The notes under the pieces: model-generated
The model's database searches: none
Seen by the model: only the letters and a program-made list of their open reading frames with translations
Told to the model about the DNA's origin: nothing
Shown here: positions 34,561 through 43,916 of the stretch, piece by piece
Layout: every line of letters begins with the position of its first letter
Position numbering within the stretch: position 1 is the stretch's first letter
Origin: Candidatus Latescibacterota bacterium
GTDB lineage: Bacteria; Krumholzibacteriota; Krumholzibacteriia; JACNKJ01
NCBI GenBank assembly: GCA_020633725.1
Contig: JACKDC010000002.1
Location: 186,001-250,000 of the forward strand
Reading direction: 5' to 3'
Length of the DNA: 64,000 bases
Position numbers and translations under genes: made by a program

Positions 34561-34626
34561 CTCGCTAGCATGAAGAACAGAGGGGGAGCCCGATGGCTCC
34601 CCCTTTCTTCTCTTCATGCGAGCGAG
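34561..34626. terminator. Long terminator hairpin between C25 protease and pstB1
   Basis: The core is a perfect 10-bp stem (AGGGGGAGCC, loop CGAT, GGCTCCCCCT) followed by TTCTTCTCTT. Outside a small internal loop the arms pair again: CTCGCTAGCATGAAGA against TCTTCATGCGAGCGAG, with one mismatch. It should end transcription from the C25 gene and, less clearly, from the convergent Pst operon. Confidence 0.8.
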
Positions 34627-34685
34627 TGGGCCCTTTGGCCGAGTGCCTCACGAAGTGCGAAACGAGCGGGAAGGGGCCATGAGGC

Positions 34686-35466
<781 letters not shown>

Positions 35467-35474
<8 letters not shown>

Positions 35475-36231
35475 AGCGCCCCTCCACGTACTCGCGCGTC
35501 CGCGCGTCCTTGACCTGCCGCGTGAAGAGATCCTCGGTGGGGCCCACCTCGACGCACTCGCCGCTCAGGAAGAAGGCCGTGCGATCGGCGAGGCGGCGCG
35601 CCTGTTGGACGAGGTTCGTCACCAGGACGATCGTCACCTCGGCCTTGAGTTCCTTGAGCACGTCCTCGATGCGCATGGTGGTCACGGGGTCGACGGCGAT
35701 GGAGAACTCGTCCAGCAAGAGCAGGTCCGGCTCCTGGCTCAGCGCGCGCGCGATGGTGAGGCGCTGCTGCTGGCCCCCCGACAGCAGGCTGCCGAGGGAA
35801 TTCAGGCGGTCCTTGACCTCGTCCCAGAGCGCGGCGCGGGTGAGGCAGCGCTCGACCACTACATCCAGCGCCTGTCGGCGCTTCAATCCTGCCAGGCGAG
35901 GCGCCAGCGCCACGTTGTCGTAGATGGACAGCGGCAGGCCCACCGGCAGGGGAAAGACCACGCCGATGCGCCGGCGCAGGGCGTAGAGGTTCTTCCACTC
36001 GCGGATCGGGCGGCCGTCGAGGCGGATCTCGCCTGTCACGCGCATGCCGGGGACGAAGACGTCCATGCGGTTCAGCGCGCGCAGGAAGGAGGTCTTGCCG
36101 CTGTTGGCCGGGCCGATGATGCCGAAGATCTCGCCGGCGTGGACGTCCAGCGACACGTTCGCGAGCGCGGACTCGCCGGCGTAGCTGATGCCGAGCCCGT
36201 CCACGGACAGCTTGGGCACGGCCGCTACCAT
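35467..36231 (-). CDS. pstB: Phosphate ABC transporter ATP-binding protein PstB2 with altered Q- and H-loops
   Basis: A 254-residue PstB-like ATPase from the ATG at 36231, which has GGAGGAAGAA upstream; an in-frame ATG seven codons earlier is less likely. Walker A GPANSGKTS (40-48) and signature LSGGQQQRL (150-158) are intact, and the catalytic pair DE (174-175) is kept in LLLLDEFSIAVDP. But the Q-loop reads VVFPLPVGLP, with Pro94 for Gln, and the H-loop reads VTNLVQQ, with Asn206 for His; the D-loop is IAVD rather than SALD. The losses complement those of PstB1. The ATG overlaps the pstA stop region. Confidence 0.88.
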
Positions 36232-37094
36232 TTCTTCCTCCCGCGCAGCCACATGCGGAAGCCGATGGACAGCGCGTTCATGATCAGCACCAGGCTGATC
36301 AGGACCAGGGCGACGCCGTAGGGCAGGGCCTCGGGGACGTCCGGCACCTGGGTCGAGATCACGAAGAGGTGCAGGCTGAGCGCCATGGTCTGATCGAAGA
36401 CCGACTGCGGCAGGAAGGGCAGGAAGAGCGCCGCGCCGGTGAACATGATCGGCGCCGTCTCGCCGGCCGTCCGCGACACCTCGAGGATCACGCCCGTGAG
36501 GATGCCGCTCACGGAGTTGGGCAGCACGACCGTGCGGATCGTCTGCCAGCGTGTGGCGCCCATGTTCCAGCAGGCCTCGCGGAAGGCCTGGGGGACGGCC
36601 TGCAGGCTCTCGCGCGTGGAGACGATCACCACGGGCAGCGTCATCACGGCCAGCGTGAGGCTGGCCGCCAGGATGCTCGTGCCGAAGCCGAAGAACAGGA
36701 CGAAGGCGCCCACGCCGAAGAGGGCGTGCACGATCGACGGCACGCCGGCCAGGTTGATGATGGCCAGGTTGATCGCGCGCGTGAGTGCGTTGTCCGGCGC
36801 GTACTCGCTCAGGTAGACCGCCGCGGCCACGCCGATCGGCACCGAGACGAGCAGCGCCACCGCCACCAGCCAGATCGTGCCGATGAGTGCGGGGAAGATG
36901 CCGCCGGCCGTCATGCCGTTGGTCGGCTCGCTCAGCAGGAAGTCGAGGCTGATCACCGGCGCGCCCTTGATCACGAGCACGGTGAGGATGATCAGTACCG
37001 GCGCGACCAGCAGCCCCGTCATCACGCCGAAGAGCAGGCGCACCAGGCGCTGGTTCCGGCGATTGCGCGCGTTGAGCGGGGTGGCCTGGAACAT
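36225..37094 (-). CDS. pstA: Phosphate ABC transporter permease PstA
   Basis: A 289-residue inner-membrane permease with six predicted helices, the first at about 20-42 (LLFGVMTGLLVAPVLIIL). It has GTIWLVAVALLVSVPIGVAA, the EAA-like coupling loop FREACWNMGATRWQTIRTVVLP that contacts the ATPase, and VSRTAGETAPIMFTGAA. These match PstA. It follows pstC after two bases. A long frame in front of the chosen ATG is antisense-like noise over pstC. Confidence 0.93.
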   Translation of the reverse strand: MFQATPLNARNRRNQRLVRLLFGVMTGLLVAPVLIILTVLVIKGAPVISLDFLLSEPTNGMTAGGIFPALIGTIWLVAVALLVSVPIGVAAAVYLSEYAPDNALTRAINLAIINLAGVPSIVHALFGVGAFVLFFGFGTSILAASLTLAVMTLPVVIVSTRESLQAVPQAFREACWNMGATRWQTIRTVVLPNSVSGILTGVILEVSRTAGETAPIMFTGAALFLPFLPQSVFDQTMALSLHLFVISTQVPDVPEALPYGVALVLISLVLIMNALSIGFRMWLRGRKKW

Positions 37095-37096
37095 GC

Positions 37097-38041
37097 CTAG
37101 CGCCTGCGCACGCCGCGGACGATGAGATCGGCCGTGAGGTTGATCACGAAGGTCACCAGGAAGAGCAGGATGCCAAGGGTGAAGAGGGCGCGGTAGTGCT
37201 CGGAGCCCACGGCCGTCTCGCCCAGCTCGGCGGCGATGGTGGCCGTCAGCGCGCGCACCGAGTCGAAGACGCTGGTGGGCAGGTGCACCGAGTGGCCGCT
37301 GGCCATGAGCACGGCCATGGTCTCGCCGAAGCCGCGACCCACGCCCAGCAGCACCGCGGCCACCAGCCCGTTGCGTCCGGCGGGCAGGACCACGCGGCGG
37401 ATCACCTGCCAGCGCGTGGCGCCCATGGCCTCGGCGGCCTCGCGGTAGCGATCGGGGACGGCCTTGAGGGCGTCCTCCGCGATGGTCGTCATGATGGGCG
37501 CGGCCATGAGGCCCAGGATCACGCCCGCGTTCAGCACGTTCAGGCCCACGGGCACGTGGAAGAGCTCGATGATGAGCGGGTTCATGATGCTGAGCCCGAT
37601 GAAGCCCCAGACCACCGACGGAATCGCCGCCAGCAGTTCCACCAGCACCTTGAGCACCTCGCGCGTCTTGCCCGTGGCGAACTCGGCGATGAAGATCGCC
37701 GCGCCCAGCGAGAAGGGCACGGCCACGAGCATGGCGAGGCCCGTCACGCTGGCGGTGCCGGCCAGCAGGGCGAGGATGCCGTAGGTGGGCCGGGTCTCGG
37801 AGGTCGGCCGCCAGTTGATGGACCCGAAGAACTCGCCGGGATTCAGGTGGTGGGCGATGAAGCCGAAGCCCTCGGCGGTGATGAAGACGAAGATGCCGAG
37901 GATGAACACGATGGCGCTGATGCCCGCCACGAAGACCAGCACCTGCACGCCGCGGTCGATCCACCAGGCGGCGTCGCGGCGGTCCCGCGCCGGAGGCAGG
38001 CTGCGGCGCGCGCCGGGGCCGGGCTGCTCGGCGGCGGCCAT
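37097..38041 (-). CDS. pstC: Phosphate ABC transporter permease PstC
   Basis: A 314-residue permease partner of PstA. Family features include FVFITAEGFGFI, the ISAIVFILGIFVF first helix, PTYGILALLAGTASVTGLAM, the coupling loop YREAAEAMGATRWQVIRRV, and GVGRGFGETMAVLMASG. Its start is one base from the phoU stop, so it is cotranscribed with phoU and pstA. Confidence 0.93.
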   Translation of the reverse strand: MAAAEQPGPGARRSLPPARDRRDAAWWIDRGVQVLVFVAGISAIVFILGIFVFITAEGFGFIAHHLNPGEFFGSINWRPTSETRPTYGILALLAGTASVTGLAMLVAVPFSLGAAIFIAEFATGKTREVLKVLVELLAAIPSVVWGFIGLSIMNPLIIELFHVPVGLNVLNAGVILGLMAAPIMTTIAEDALKAVPDRYREAAEAMGATRWQVIRRVVLPAGRNGLVAAVLLGVGRGFGETMAVLMASGHSVHLPTSVFDSVRALTATIAAELGETAVGSEHYRALFTLGILLFLVTFVINLTADLIVRGVRRR

Positions 38042-38042
38042 G

Positions 38043-39128
38043 TCAGCCGGCCTCCTCGCCCATCAGCAGCTCCATCAGCTCCTGCAGGCGCTGCGACAGC
38101 GCGCGATGCGCCGTGGCCAGTCGCTCGCGTTCGTCGCCACCGTCGGGCGCGGGCGGGTCCAGGTTCCAGTGCAGCAGCACGGTGCGGAAGGGGAGCTCGC
38201 TCAGGCGTTCCCGCAGCTCGCCCGTCACGGCGATGATGATGTCGTAGGCCAGCAGCGCGTCGTGCTCCAGCGGCAGCGGGGTGGGCGAGTGCGCGACGTC
38301 GGCCAGCCCGTGCGCGGCCATGTAGGCCTGCGCCGCCGGGTCGATGGCATCTGCGGGCGCCCAGCCCGCACTTTCGAAGACGCCGGCGTCCGGATACGCC
38401 TTGCGCGCCAGAGCCGCCGCCAGGGGCGCGAGGCAGCTGTCGTGCTCGTCGACGAAGAGGATGCGATGGCTTCGCGGCCGCTTGGCCACGCCCTGCACGG
38501 TGAAGAAGGTCTCCTCGCAGATGTTCCGCGCCTGGTCGGTGATCCGCTCCAGGCGGTAGAAGGTGATCAGGAAGGCGAAGAGGTCCTGCGGCGGGCGCGA
38601 CTGCTTGGCGCCCACCTTGAGCAGGTCGGCGTAGAGCTTGCCGAAGGTCTTGCGCGAATCGTAGGCGGCCTGCAGGGCCGTGCGGGCGAGACCGTCGTCG
38701 CCGGCGATGAAGGCCGCCGTGGCCTGGCGCAGGTTGTCGCGGCTCTGGTCGAGCATCAGCTCGATGTCCTTGGCGACGGTCTTCGGCGGCTGCCTGGAGA
38801 GGAGCAGCGCCTCGCGCGAGATCGAGCAGGCGTAGTCGCCGATGCGCTCGAAAGCCACGGTCAGGCGCAGCACCGAGGAGATGAAGCGCAGCACGCCGGC
38901 GCTCGGCAGGTGCCGCACGATGAAGCTGTGGCAGAGCCGGTCGAGGTCCCGCGTGATGCGGTTGATGGGGTTGTCCTCGATGATCGTGCGCGAGGCCAGC
39001 TCGTCGTCGCCGCGCAGCATGGCGGTGGTGGACTGGGCGATGGCCGTGTCGATGCGCTCGGCGAGCAGCGATAGCTGGCTGCGGATCTGCGCCAGGTCGC
39101 GCTCGAGACGCGCCTCGTAGTGGGACAT
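38043..39128 (-). CDS. phoU: PhoU fused to a catalytically dead low-molecular-weight phosphatase-like domain
   Basis: A 361-residue protein. Residues 1-215 are a PhoU double helical repeat with metal-site-like motifs (RLTVAFERIGDYACSISRE and FYRLERITDQARNICEE). PhoU links the Pst transporter to the PhoR/PhoB signalling pair. Residues 220-345 resemble low-molecular-weight tyrosine phosphatase/arsenate reductase, but the P-loop C-x5-R-S reads D-E-H-D-S-C-L-A (227-234): the nucleophilic Cys is Asp227 and the Arg is Leu233. The domain should still fold and might bind phosphate or a partner without catalysis. ATG has GGGGGAGAC upstream. The gene sits between pstS and pstC. Confidence 0.85.
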   Translation of the reverse strand: MSHYEARLERDLAQIRSQLSLLAERIDTAIAQSTTAMLRGDDELASRTIIEDNPINRITRDLDRLCHSFIVRHLPSAGVLRFISSVLRLTVAFERIGDYACSISREALLLSRQPPKTVAKDIELMLDQSRDNLRQATAAFIAGDDGLARTALQAAYDSRKTFGKLYADLLKVGAKQSRPPQDLFAFLITFYRLERITDQARNICEETFFTVQGVAKRPRSHRILFVDEHDSCLAPLAAALARKAYPDAGVFESAGWAPADAIDPAAQAYMAAHGLADVAHSPTPLPLEHDALLAYDIIIAVTGELRERLSELPFRTVLLHWNLDPPAPDGGDERERLATAHRALSQRLQELMELLMGEEAG

Positions 39129-39155
39129 GTCTCCCCCCGGGGGCTGGAGTGTCGG

Positions 39156-40022
39156 CTAGTCCAGCTGCCGGACGGGCGCGTAGCCCTTGTCGCGGATGAT
39201 GCGCTGGCCGGCGTCGCTGAGGATCCAGTCCAGGTAGGCGCGCACGGCGCCCGTGGGCTCGCCGGCCGTGTACATGAACAGCGGCCGCGCGATCGGATAG
39301 CTCTTGTCGTGGGCGCTTTCCTCCGTGGGCTCCACGTAGGGCTCGCCTTCGCCCCGCGAGACGGGCACCAGCCGCACCTCGTCGGTGGCGTAGGCCAGAC
39401 CGCTGTAGCCGATGGCGCCGGGGGTCTTGGCCACCAGGTCCACCACGTCCTTCGAGCCGTGCATGTCCAGCGAGCCGAGCTTGTACTCGTGGCCGGGGCC
39501 GAGCACGGCCTCCTTGAAGTAGGCGTAGGTGCCGCTGTTGTTCTGGCGGCTCACGCGAACGATGTGGCCGTCTTTCGCGCCGGGGACGTCCACGCCCAGC
39601 TGCGACCAGTTCTCGGTCTTGCCATTCTCGCCGTAGATGTCCGCCAGCTGCGCCAGCGTGAAGCCGGCGATGGGATTCTCCTTGTGGACGTAGACCGCCA
39701 GCGCGTCGTAACCCACTACGAACTCCACCGGCTCGATGCCGTTCGCGCGCGCCTGCTCGATCTCGCTGTCCTTCATCTTGCGGCTTGCGTTGGCGATGTT
39801 CACCGTGCCGTTGATCAGCGCCGAGATGCCCGTCCCGCTGCCGCCGCCGGTCACCGCCACGGCCACGTTGGGATCCACGGTCTTGTAGGCCTCGGCCCAG
39901 GCCTGGGCCACGTTGACGAGCGTGTCCGAGCCCTTGTTCTGGATCAGCGCGCGGGACGTCGAGTCGCCGCGCCCGCAGCCGAGCGCCGCGAGCAGGCAGA
40001 GGGGCAGCAGCCAGGTCCGCAT
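39156..40022 (-). CDS. pstS: Phosphate-binding lipoprotein PstS
   Basis: A 288-residue lipoprotein: MRTWLLPLCLLAALGCGRG with lipobox LGC. The mature part carries PstS-family motifs: NKGSDTLVNVAQAWAEAY, GGGSGTGISALINGTV, VVGYDALAVYVHKENP and VSRQNNSGTYAYFKE, with phosphate-coordinating Ser, Thr and Gly positions. The ATG at 40022 is preferred over one 19 codons earlier because GAGGAG lies just upstream and the signal peptide begins there. It opens the operon pstS-phoU-pstC-pstA-pstB2-pstB1. Confidence 0.93.
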   Translation of the reverse strand: MRTWLLPLCLLAALGCGRGDSTSRALIQNKGSDTLVNVAQAWAEAYKTVDPNVAVAVTGGGSGTGISALINGTVNIANASRKMKDSEIEQARANGIEPVEFVVGYDALAVYVHKENPIAGFTLAQLADIYGENGKTENWSQLGVDVPGAKDGHIVRVSRQNNSGTYAYFKEAVLGPGHEYKLGSLDMHGSKDVVDLVAKTPGAIGYSGLAYATDEVRLVPVSRGEGEPYVEPTEESAHDKSYPIARPLFMYTAGEPTGAVRAYLDWILSDAGQRIIRDKGYAPVRQLD

Positions 40023-40076
40023 GGTGAACTTCTCCTCGGGGTTGCCGGGGTTCGCCGGGCAGGCCGGTAAAGGCGG

Positions 40077-40093
40077 CATGAAGGTCGTGTGAA
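40077..40093 (-). promoter_or_regulatory. Possible Pho-type direct repeat upstream of pstS
   Basis: Read on the minus strand, TTCACA, a 5-base gap and TTCATG form a direct repeat resembling PhoP-type boxes, 55-71 bases before the pstS ATG. The only nearby -10-like element (TATACC, near 40105) is on the wrong side of it for activation, so this is weak. Confidence 0.2.
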
Positions 40094-40136
40094 GACGCTC
40101 CCGGTATAGCGGACCCCGGGGTCGAAATCAAGGCCC

Positions 40137-40820
40137 TCAGAGCACGCGCAACTGCCGGTGCAAGGGGAGCATGGCCTTGAAGTGACCGTGCACCAGATCG
40201 ACCAGTTCGGGACCGCTCGACTCGGCGGGGAGGCCCAGACTCAGGCCCGCGTAGAGCCCCTTGCGGCGCAGGAGATCGGCCCGCGGATGCTCGGGGTCCA
40301 GGCCGCGCGGCACGCGCTGGGTCTGCTCGCCGCCCACCGTGTAGCCGCGGCGTTCCACCTCGCGCGCGGCCCGCTGCAGCGCGGGTCCCGCCTTCGGGTC
40401 GAGGACGCGCTCGCGATAGGCGGCCAGGGCGTCCTTCGAGAACTGGTAGAAGCCGTCGCCCAGGTAGATCTCCGTAGCGCTGAGCTGGAAGTAGAAGCCG
40501 GCGCTCTCGAGCTTGTGGCCGAGACCCTCCCACCAGAGGATGCCCAGGTGCGTCTTGAAGGGCGACTTGTCGGGGCTGAAGCGGATGTCCCGGTGCAGGC
40601 GGAAGATGCTGCGGTCGGTGCGGGGGTCGGCGTTGATGCCGGGGACGTCCTTCGCGAGGCGCTTGCCCACCTCGACCACGAAAGCCCGCGCGGGGCCGAG
40701 CACGGACTCCTCGTAGTCGGCGCGATGGGCCTCGAACCAGGCCTTGTCGTTGTTCTTGGCCAGCGCGCGGAAGAAGCGCGGCGCGGCGGGCGGGAAACCG
40801 GTGAACTCGCTGGTGGACAT
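40137..40820 (-). CDS. DUF2461 family protein
   Basis: A 227-residue cytoplasmic protein matching the DUF2461/TIGR02453 family: FFRALAKNNDKAWFEAHRADYE at the N-terminus, IFRLHRDIRFSPDKSPFKTHLG in the middle, and AGFYFQLSATEIYLGDGFYQ after it. The family has no assigned biochemical role. The start ATG directly follows a 13-bp hairpin whose 3' arm contains the only ribosome binding site (AGGGAG), which suggests translational control. It lies downstream of the beta-helix gene at 40879 on the same strand. Confidence 0.9.
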   Translation of the reverse strand: MSTSEFTGFPPAAPRFFRALAKNNDKAWFEAHRADYEESVLGPARAFVVEVGKRLAKDVPGINADPRTDRSIFRLHRDIRFSPDKSPFKTHLGILWWEGLGHKLESAGFYFQLSATEIYLGDGFYQFSKDALAAYRERVLDPKAGPALQRAAREVERRGYTVGGEQTQRVPRGLDPEHPRADLLRRKGLYAGLSLGLPAESSGPELVDLVHGHFKAMLPLHRQLRVL

Positions 40821-40855
40821 GCTGGCGCTCCCTGGGACGTGGAGGGAGCGCCAGC
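40821..40855 (-). promoter_or_regulatory. 13-bp hairpin covering the ribosome binding site of the DUF2461 gene
   Basis: On the minus strand GCTGGCGCTCCCT, a 9-base loop and AGGGAGCGCCAGC form a perfect stem that touches the ATG. The AGGGAG of the 3' arm is the Shine-Dalgarno sequence seven bases from the start, so the folded form would block translation. There is no T tail, which argues against a simple terminator of the upstream gene. Confidence 0.55.
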
Positions 40856-40878
40856 CTAGCAGGGGCGAGGGCCGCGAA

Positions 40879-42333
40879 TCAACGCAGCAACGTGAGCTTC
40901 ATGGATTCGCGGTGGCCGCCTGCCTCCAGCGCCAGCAGGTAGACGCCGCTGGCCAGCGCGCGGCCGGACGCGTCGCGGGCCTCCCAGTCCAGCGCGTGGG
41001 GGCCGGCGGCGAGGCGCTGGCCATCGAGCACGGTGGCCACGCGGCGACCGTCGAGGGCGTAGACCGCGAGGCGGACGTCGGCGGCCGCGGGCAGCGAGAA
41101 GCTCAGGCGGGTCTTGGGGTTGAAGGGGTTGGGGTGCGCGGTGAGGAGCGCGGCGGGCGACGGCGTGTCGTCGACGGCGGTCACACCCTCACAGCCCTGC
41201 CCCTCGGCGCCCATCTGCACGGCGCAGGTGTTGTTTGCCGGGAGGCAGGGGGAGGTGTCGTAGAGGGAGAAGTCTCCGCCGGCCCAGTCGCAGAACTGCG
41301 GGTTCTCGCTCATGTTGCAGCCGACGCCGTATTGGTCGGCCAGCACCCCCACCCAGTCGCCCCCCACGTTGCCGTAGAGATCGCAATCCGTGAAGGTGAG
41401 TTCGTAGTCGCCGAGCGCCGGCTGAACCACGTCCCCTCCCTGGCGAAGGCTGAAGATGCAGCGCTCCACGCTGACGCCGCCCTGAGACTCCTCCTGCACG
41501 ATGTCGGCTCCACCCTCGGCGCCGTTGGCCACGAAAGTGCAGCCAGAGATCGTGGCGATCGGTTGGCCGCTGAAGCCGCTCTCGAACCACAGGCAGGAGC
41601 CGGGATTGAACGCGAACTCGCAGCCGGTGACGACATGGTATTCCGTGCCGCGGGAGAAATGCACCAGGCTCACGGCATCGTTTCCCGCGAAGCGGCAGTT
41701 CGTGAAGGAACCCGACCCGTAGTCAGCCTCGTTCACGGCCACGCCGACAAGGCTGTAGCCCGACGGCGGCTGGTTGTTCGTGAAGGTGCAGTTCTCCAGC
41801 GTAGGATAGTAGGCGCTGGCAATCGGTGAGAAGTTGCTCTCGAACAGACAGCCCGTCGCGCTGCAGGAGGCTGCGCTGATCACCAAGGCGCCGCTGTTCC
41901 CTCGCACGACGCAGTCGGTGAGCGCCGCCCAGTTGGAGACCACCAGTCCATGCCCGCCTTCGATCACGCAGTTCTCGAAGCGGAATGGACCGGGATGCAA
42001 GGTATTCGTCACCGGGCCCGCATTGCGGATGCCGATGCCGGTGCACCACAGGCCATCCGTGGCGGCACCGAGATCGAAGCCTCCCGCATCGAGAATGCAG
42101 GCCTCAGGATCGCCGCTTTGCGAGGCGAGCAGAGTGTACTCGATCTGCAGATCGCGGTTGCCGGGACCGGTGAAGACTCCGTCGCCGAGCAGGATGGTCG
42201 CGCCGTAGGGCGTGGCGTCGATGGCCGCCTGGATCGTTGGGTAGTCACCGCTGCCGTCGGGAAGCACCAACGTCGCGTGGGTCGTGCCCGCGACGCCGAC
42301 CAGGACAACCAGCGCAAGGGTGATACGTTTCAT
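40879..42333 (-). CDS. Secreted right-handed beta-helix protein with FlgD-like C-terminal domain (copy 2)
   Basis: A 484-residue exported protein with signal peptide MKRITLALVVLVGVAGTTHA. It starts VLPDGSGDYPTIQAAIDA, the entry strand of these beta-helix proteins, and then has helix turns such as RFENCVIEGG, LTDCVVRGNS, LENCTFTNNQ and ISGCTFVANG. A segment with NPQFCDWAGGDFSLYDTSPC precedes the FlgD-like domain (AHPNPFNPKTRLSFSLPAA, then ASGVYLLALEA, end KLTLLR). It is a tandem paralogue of the gene at 42370; the last 250 or so bases of the two are nearly identical in DNA. Function unknown; likely displayed on the cell surface. Confidence 0.87.
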   Translation of the reverse strand: MKRITLALVVLVGVAGTTHATLVLPDGSGDYPTIQAAIDATPYGATILLGDGVFTGPGNRDLQIEYTLLASQSGDPEACILDAGGFDLGAATDGLWCTGIGIRNAGPVTNTLHPGPFRFENCVIEGGHGLVVSNWAALTDCVVRGNSGALVISAASCSATGCLFESNFSPIASAYYPTLENCTFTNNQPPSGYSLVGVAVNEADYGSGSFTNCRFAGNDAVSLVHFSRGTEYHVVTGCEFAFNPGSCLWFESGFSGQPIATISGCTFVANGAEGGADIVQEESQGGVSVERCIFSLRQGGDVVQPALGDYELTFTDCDLYGNVGGDWVGVLADQYGVGCNMSENPQFCDWAGGDFSLYDTSPCLPANNTCAVQMGAEGQGCEGVTAVDDTPSPAALLTAHPNPFNPKTRLSFSLPAAADVRLAVYALDGRRVATVLDGQRLAAGPHALDWEARDASGRALASGVYLLALEAGGHRESMKLTLLR

Positions 42334-42369
42334 GACCGACTCCTTCTGGTGCCCGATTCCTGGGAAGCG

Positions 42370-43845
42370 CTATCTCAGCAGCGTCAGCTTCATCGACTCG
42401 CGAGTGCCACTCGCATCGAGCGCCAGCAGGTAGACGCCGCTGGCGAGGGGGTGTCCGGACGCGTCGCGGGCCTCCCAGTCCAGCGCGTGGGGGCCGGCGG
42501 CGAGGCGCTGGCCGTCGAGCACGGTGGCCAGGCGACGTCCATCGAGAGCGTAGACCGCGAGGCGGACGTCGGCGGCCGCGGGCAGCGAGAAGCTCAGGTG
42601 GGTCTTGGGGTTGAAGGGGTTGGGGTGCGCGGCGAGGTGCGCCGGCGCCGACGGCGTGTCGTCCACGGCCGTCACCGTCTCGCAGCCCTGGCCTTCGGCG
42701 CCCATCTGCACCGTGCAGCTGTTGTTCGCGGGCAGGCAGGGGGAGTCGTCGAAGAGGGTGAGCGTGCCGGCGGTCAGGTCGCAGAAGCGGGGGTCCTCGA
42801 AGACGCTGTTCACGGGCACGAACCAGCCCGTGGGGACCTGGAAGAAGTCGCTGCAGGTGATGGTGGGCGGTGTCATGCCGGGCGCGAGGTTGAGGAGCAT
42901 GCCCTCGTCGCGGAAGGCGAAGATGTTGTTGCCCATCTCCGAGCCGTCGCCGAAGCAGGCGACGCAGTCCATGCGGATGAGATCGCTCCCCGCGCCGTAG
43001 TTCTCCGCGAAGGTGCAGCCGTGGATGTTGGGGTAGACGTCTGTGAGCTCGGCGATGGTGCCTTCGTTGCGCCAGAAGACGCAGTCCTCGAGGGTGAGCT
43101 GGATGGGGGGTTCCCAGTCGTGCGGATCGGCATCGTCGAAGCGGATCAGGGCCGGCGCGTGGTTGTCCTCGAAGCGGCAGCCGTGGAAGCTCGCGCCGGC
43201 GCCGTAGATGGTCTGGTTGTAGTGCGCCTCGAACAGCGGATCGTCGCCGCTGTCGTTGCCCCGGAACAGGCAGTCGTGGAAGCCGATGTTGGGACTGCCG
43301 AAGGACGCGTGGTTGTCGATGAAGCTGCAGCCGGAGCAGAGAACGCCGCCGGCTTCGCCCGCGCCCACCGGCGGCACGAGACAGTCGGTGAAGCTGCAGT
43401 CGTAGAAGTAGAGCGAGCCGAAGAAGGCGTAGGCCCCGCCTGTCGTGAAGGTGAAGCGGCAGTTGTGGAACTCGTAGCGGGCCCAGCTGGCGCCGACGCC
43501 CCCGCAGTTCGGAAAGCTGATAGCGGAGATCACCGCGTTCGTGCCTTCGGAAGGCATGCTCGAAAAGAGCCGCACACCCTGTGCATCGATCAGGCAGGCC
43601 GAAGGGTCGCCGGAGACCGAGCGGATGTAGAGGTTGTTCTGCCCGGCCTCGAGCGCGGAGTTCCCCGGGCCGGTGAAGACGCCGTCGCCCAGAAGAATCG
43701 TGTCGCCGAGGCTGGAGGAGATGACGTCCAGCGCGGCCTGGATCGTTGGGTAGTCGCCGCTGCCGTCCGGGTTCACGAGTATCGTCCCGGCGGCGGGTCC
43801 GGCCGCGAGTAGCAGGAACAAGCCGACCGTCAGCAGACGCTTCAT
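42370..43845 (-). CDS. Secreted right-handed beta-helix protein with FlgD-like C-terminal domain (copy 1)
   Basis: A 491-residue exported protein with signal peptide MKRLLTVGLFLLLAAGPAAG and the same plan as the gene downstream: NPDGSGDYPTIQAALDV, then turns like FHNCRFTFTTG, FYDCSFTDCL, CSGCSFIDNHA and LEDCVFWRNEG, then FCDLTAGTLTLFDDSPCLPA and a FlgD-like domain (AHPNPFNPKTHLSFSL, ASGVYLLALDA, end KLTLLR). The helix parts of the two copies differ a good deal, while the C-terminal domains are almost the same. GGGGGGTGCGGT precedes the ATG. Confidence 0.87.
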   Translation of the reverse strand: MKRLLTVGLFLLLAAGPAAGTILVNPDGSGDYPTIQAALDVISSSLGDTILLGDGVFTGPGNSALEAGQNNLYIRSVSGDPSACLIDAQGVRLFSSMPSEGTNAVISAISFPNCGGVGASWARYEFHNCRFTFTTGGAYAFFGSLYFYDCSFTDCLVPPVGAGEAGGVLCSGCSFIDNHASFGSPNIGFHDCLFRGNDSGDDPLFEAHYNQTIYGAGASFHGCRFEDNHAPALIRFDDADPHDWEPPIQLTLEDCVFWRNEGTIAELTDVYPNIHGCTFAENYGAGSDLIRMDCVACFGDGSEMGNNIFAFRDEGMLLNLAPGMTPPTITCSDFFQVPTGWFVPVNSVFEDPRFCDLTAGTLTLFDDSPCLPANNSCTVQMGAEGQGCETVTAVDDTPSAPAHLAAHPNPFNPKTHLSFSLPAAADVRLAVYALDGRRLATVLDGQRLAAGPHALDWEARDASGHPLASGVYLLALDASGTRESMKLTLLR

Positions 43846-43876
43846 ACCGCACCCCCCGGTTCATGCCCGACATACA

Positions 43877-43882
43877 AGTATA
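43877..43882 (-). promoter_or_regulatory. Candidate -10 box (TATACT) for the tandem beta-helix genes
   Basis: TATACT on the minus strand, 32 bases before the ATG at 43845, within the AT-rich stretch GATATACTTGTATG. No good -35 box is seen. Confidence 0.4.
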
Positions 43883-43916
43883 TCGAGTTGGGAACGGCGG
43901 GGGCAAGCGGCGCGGG

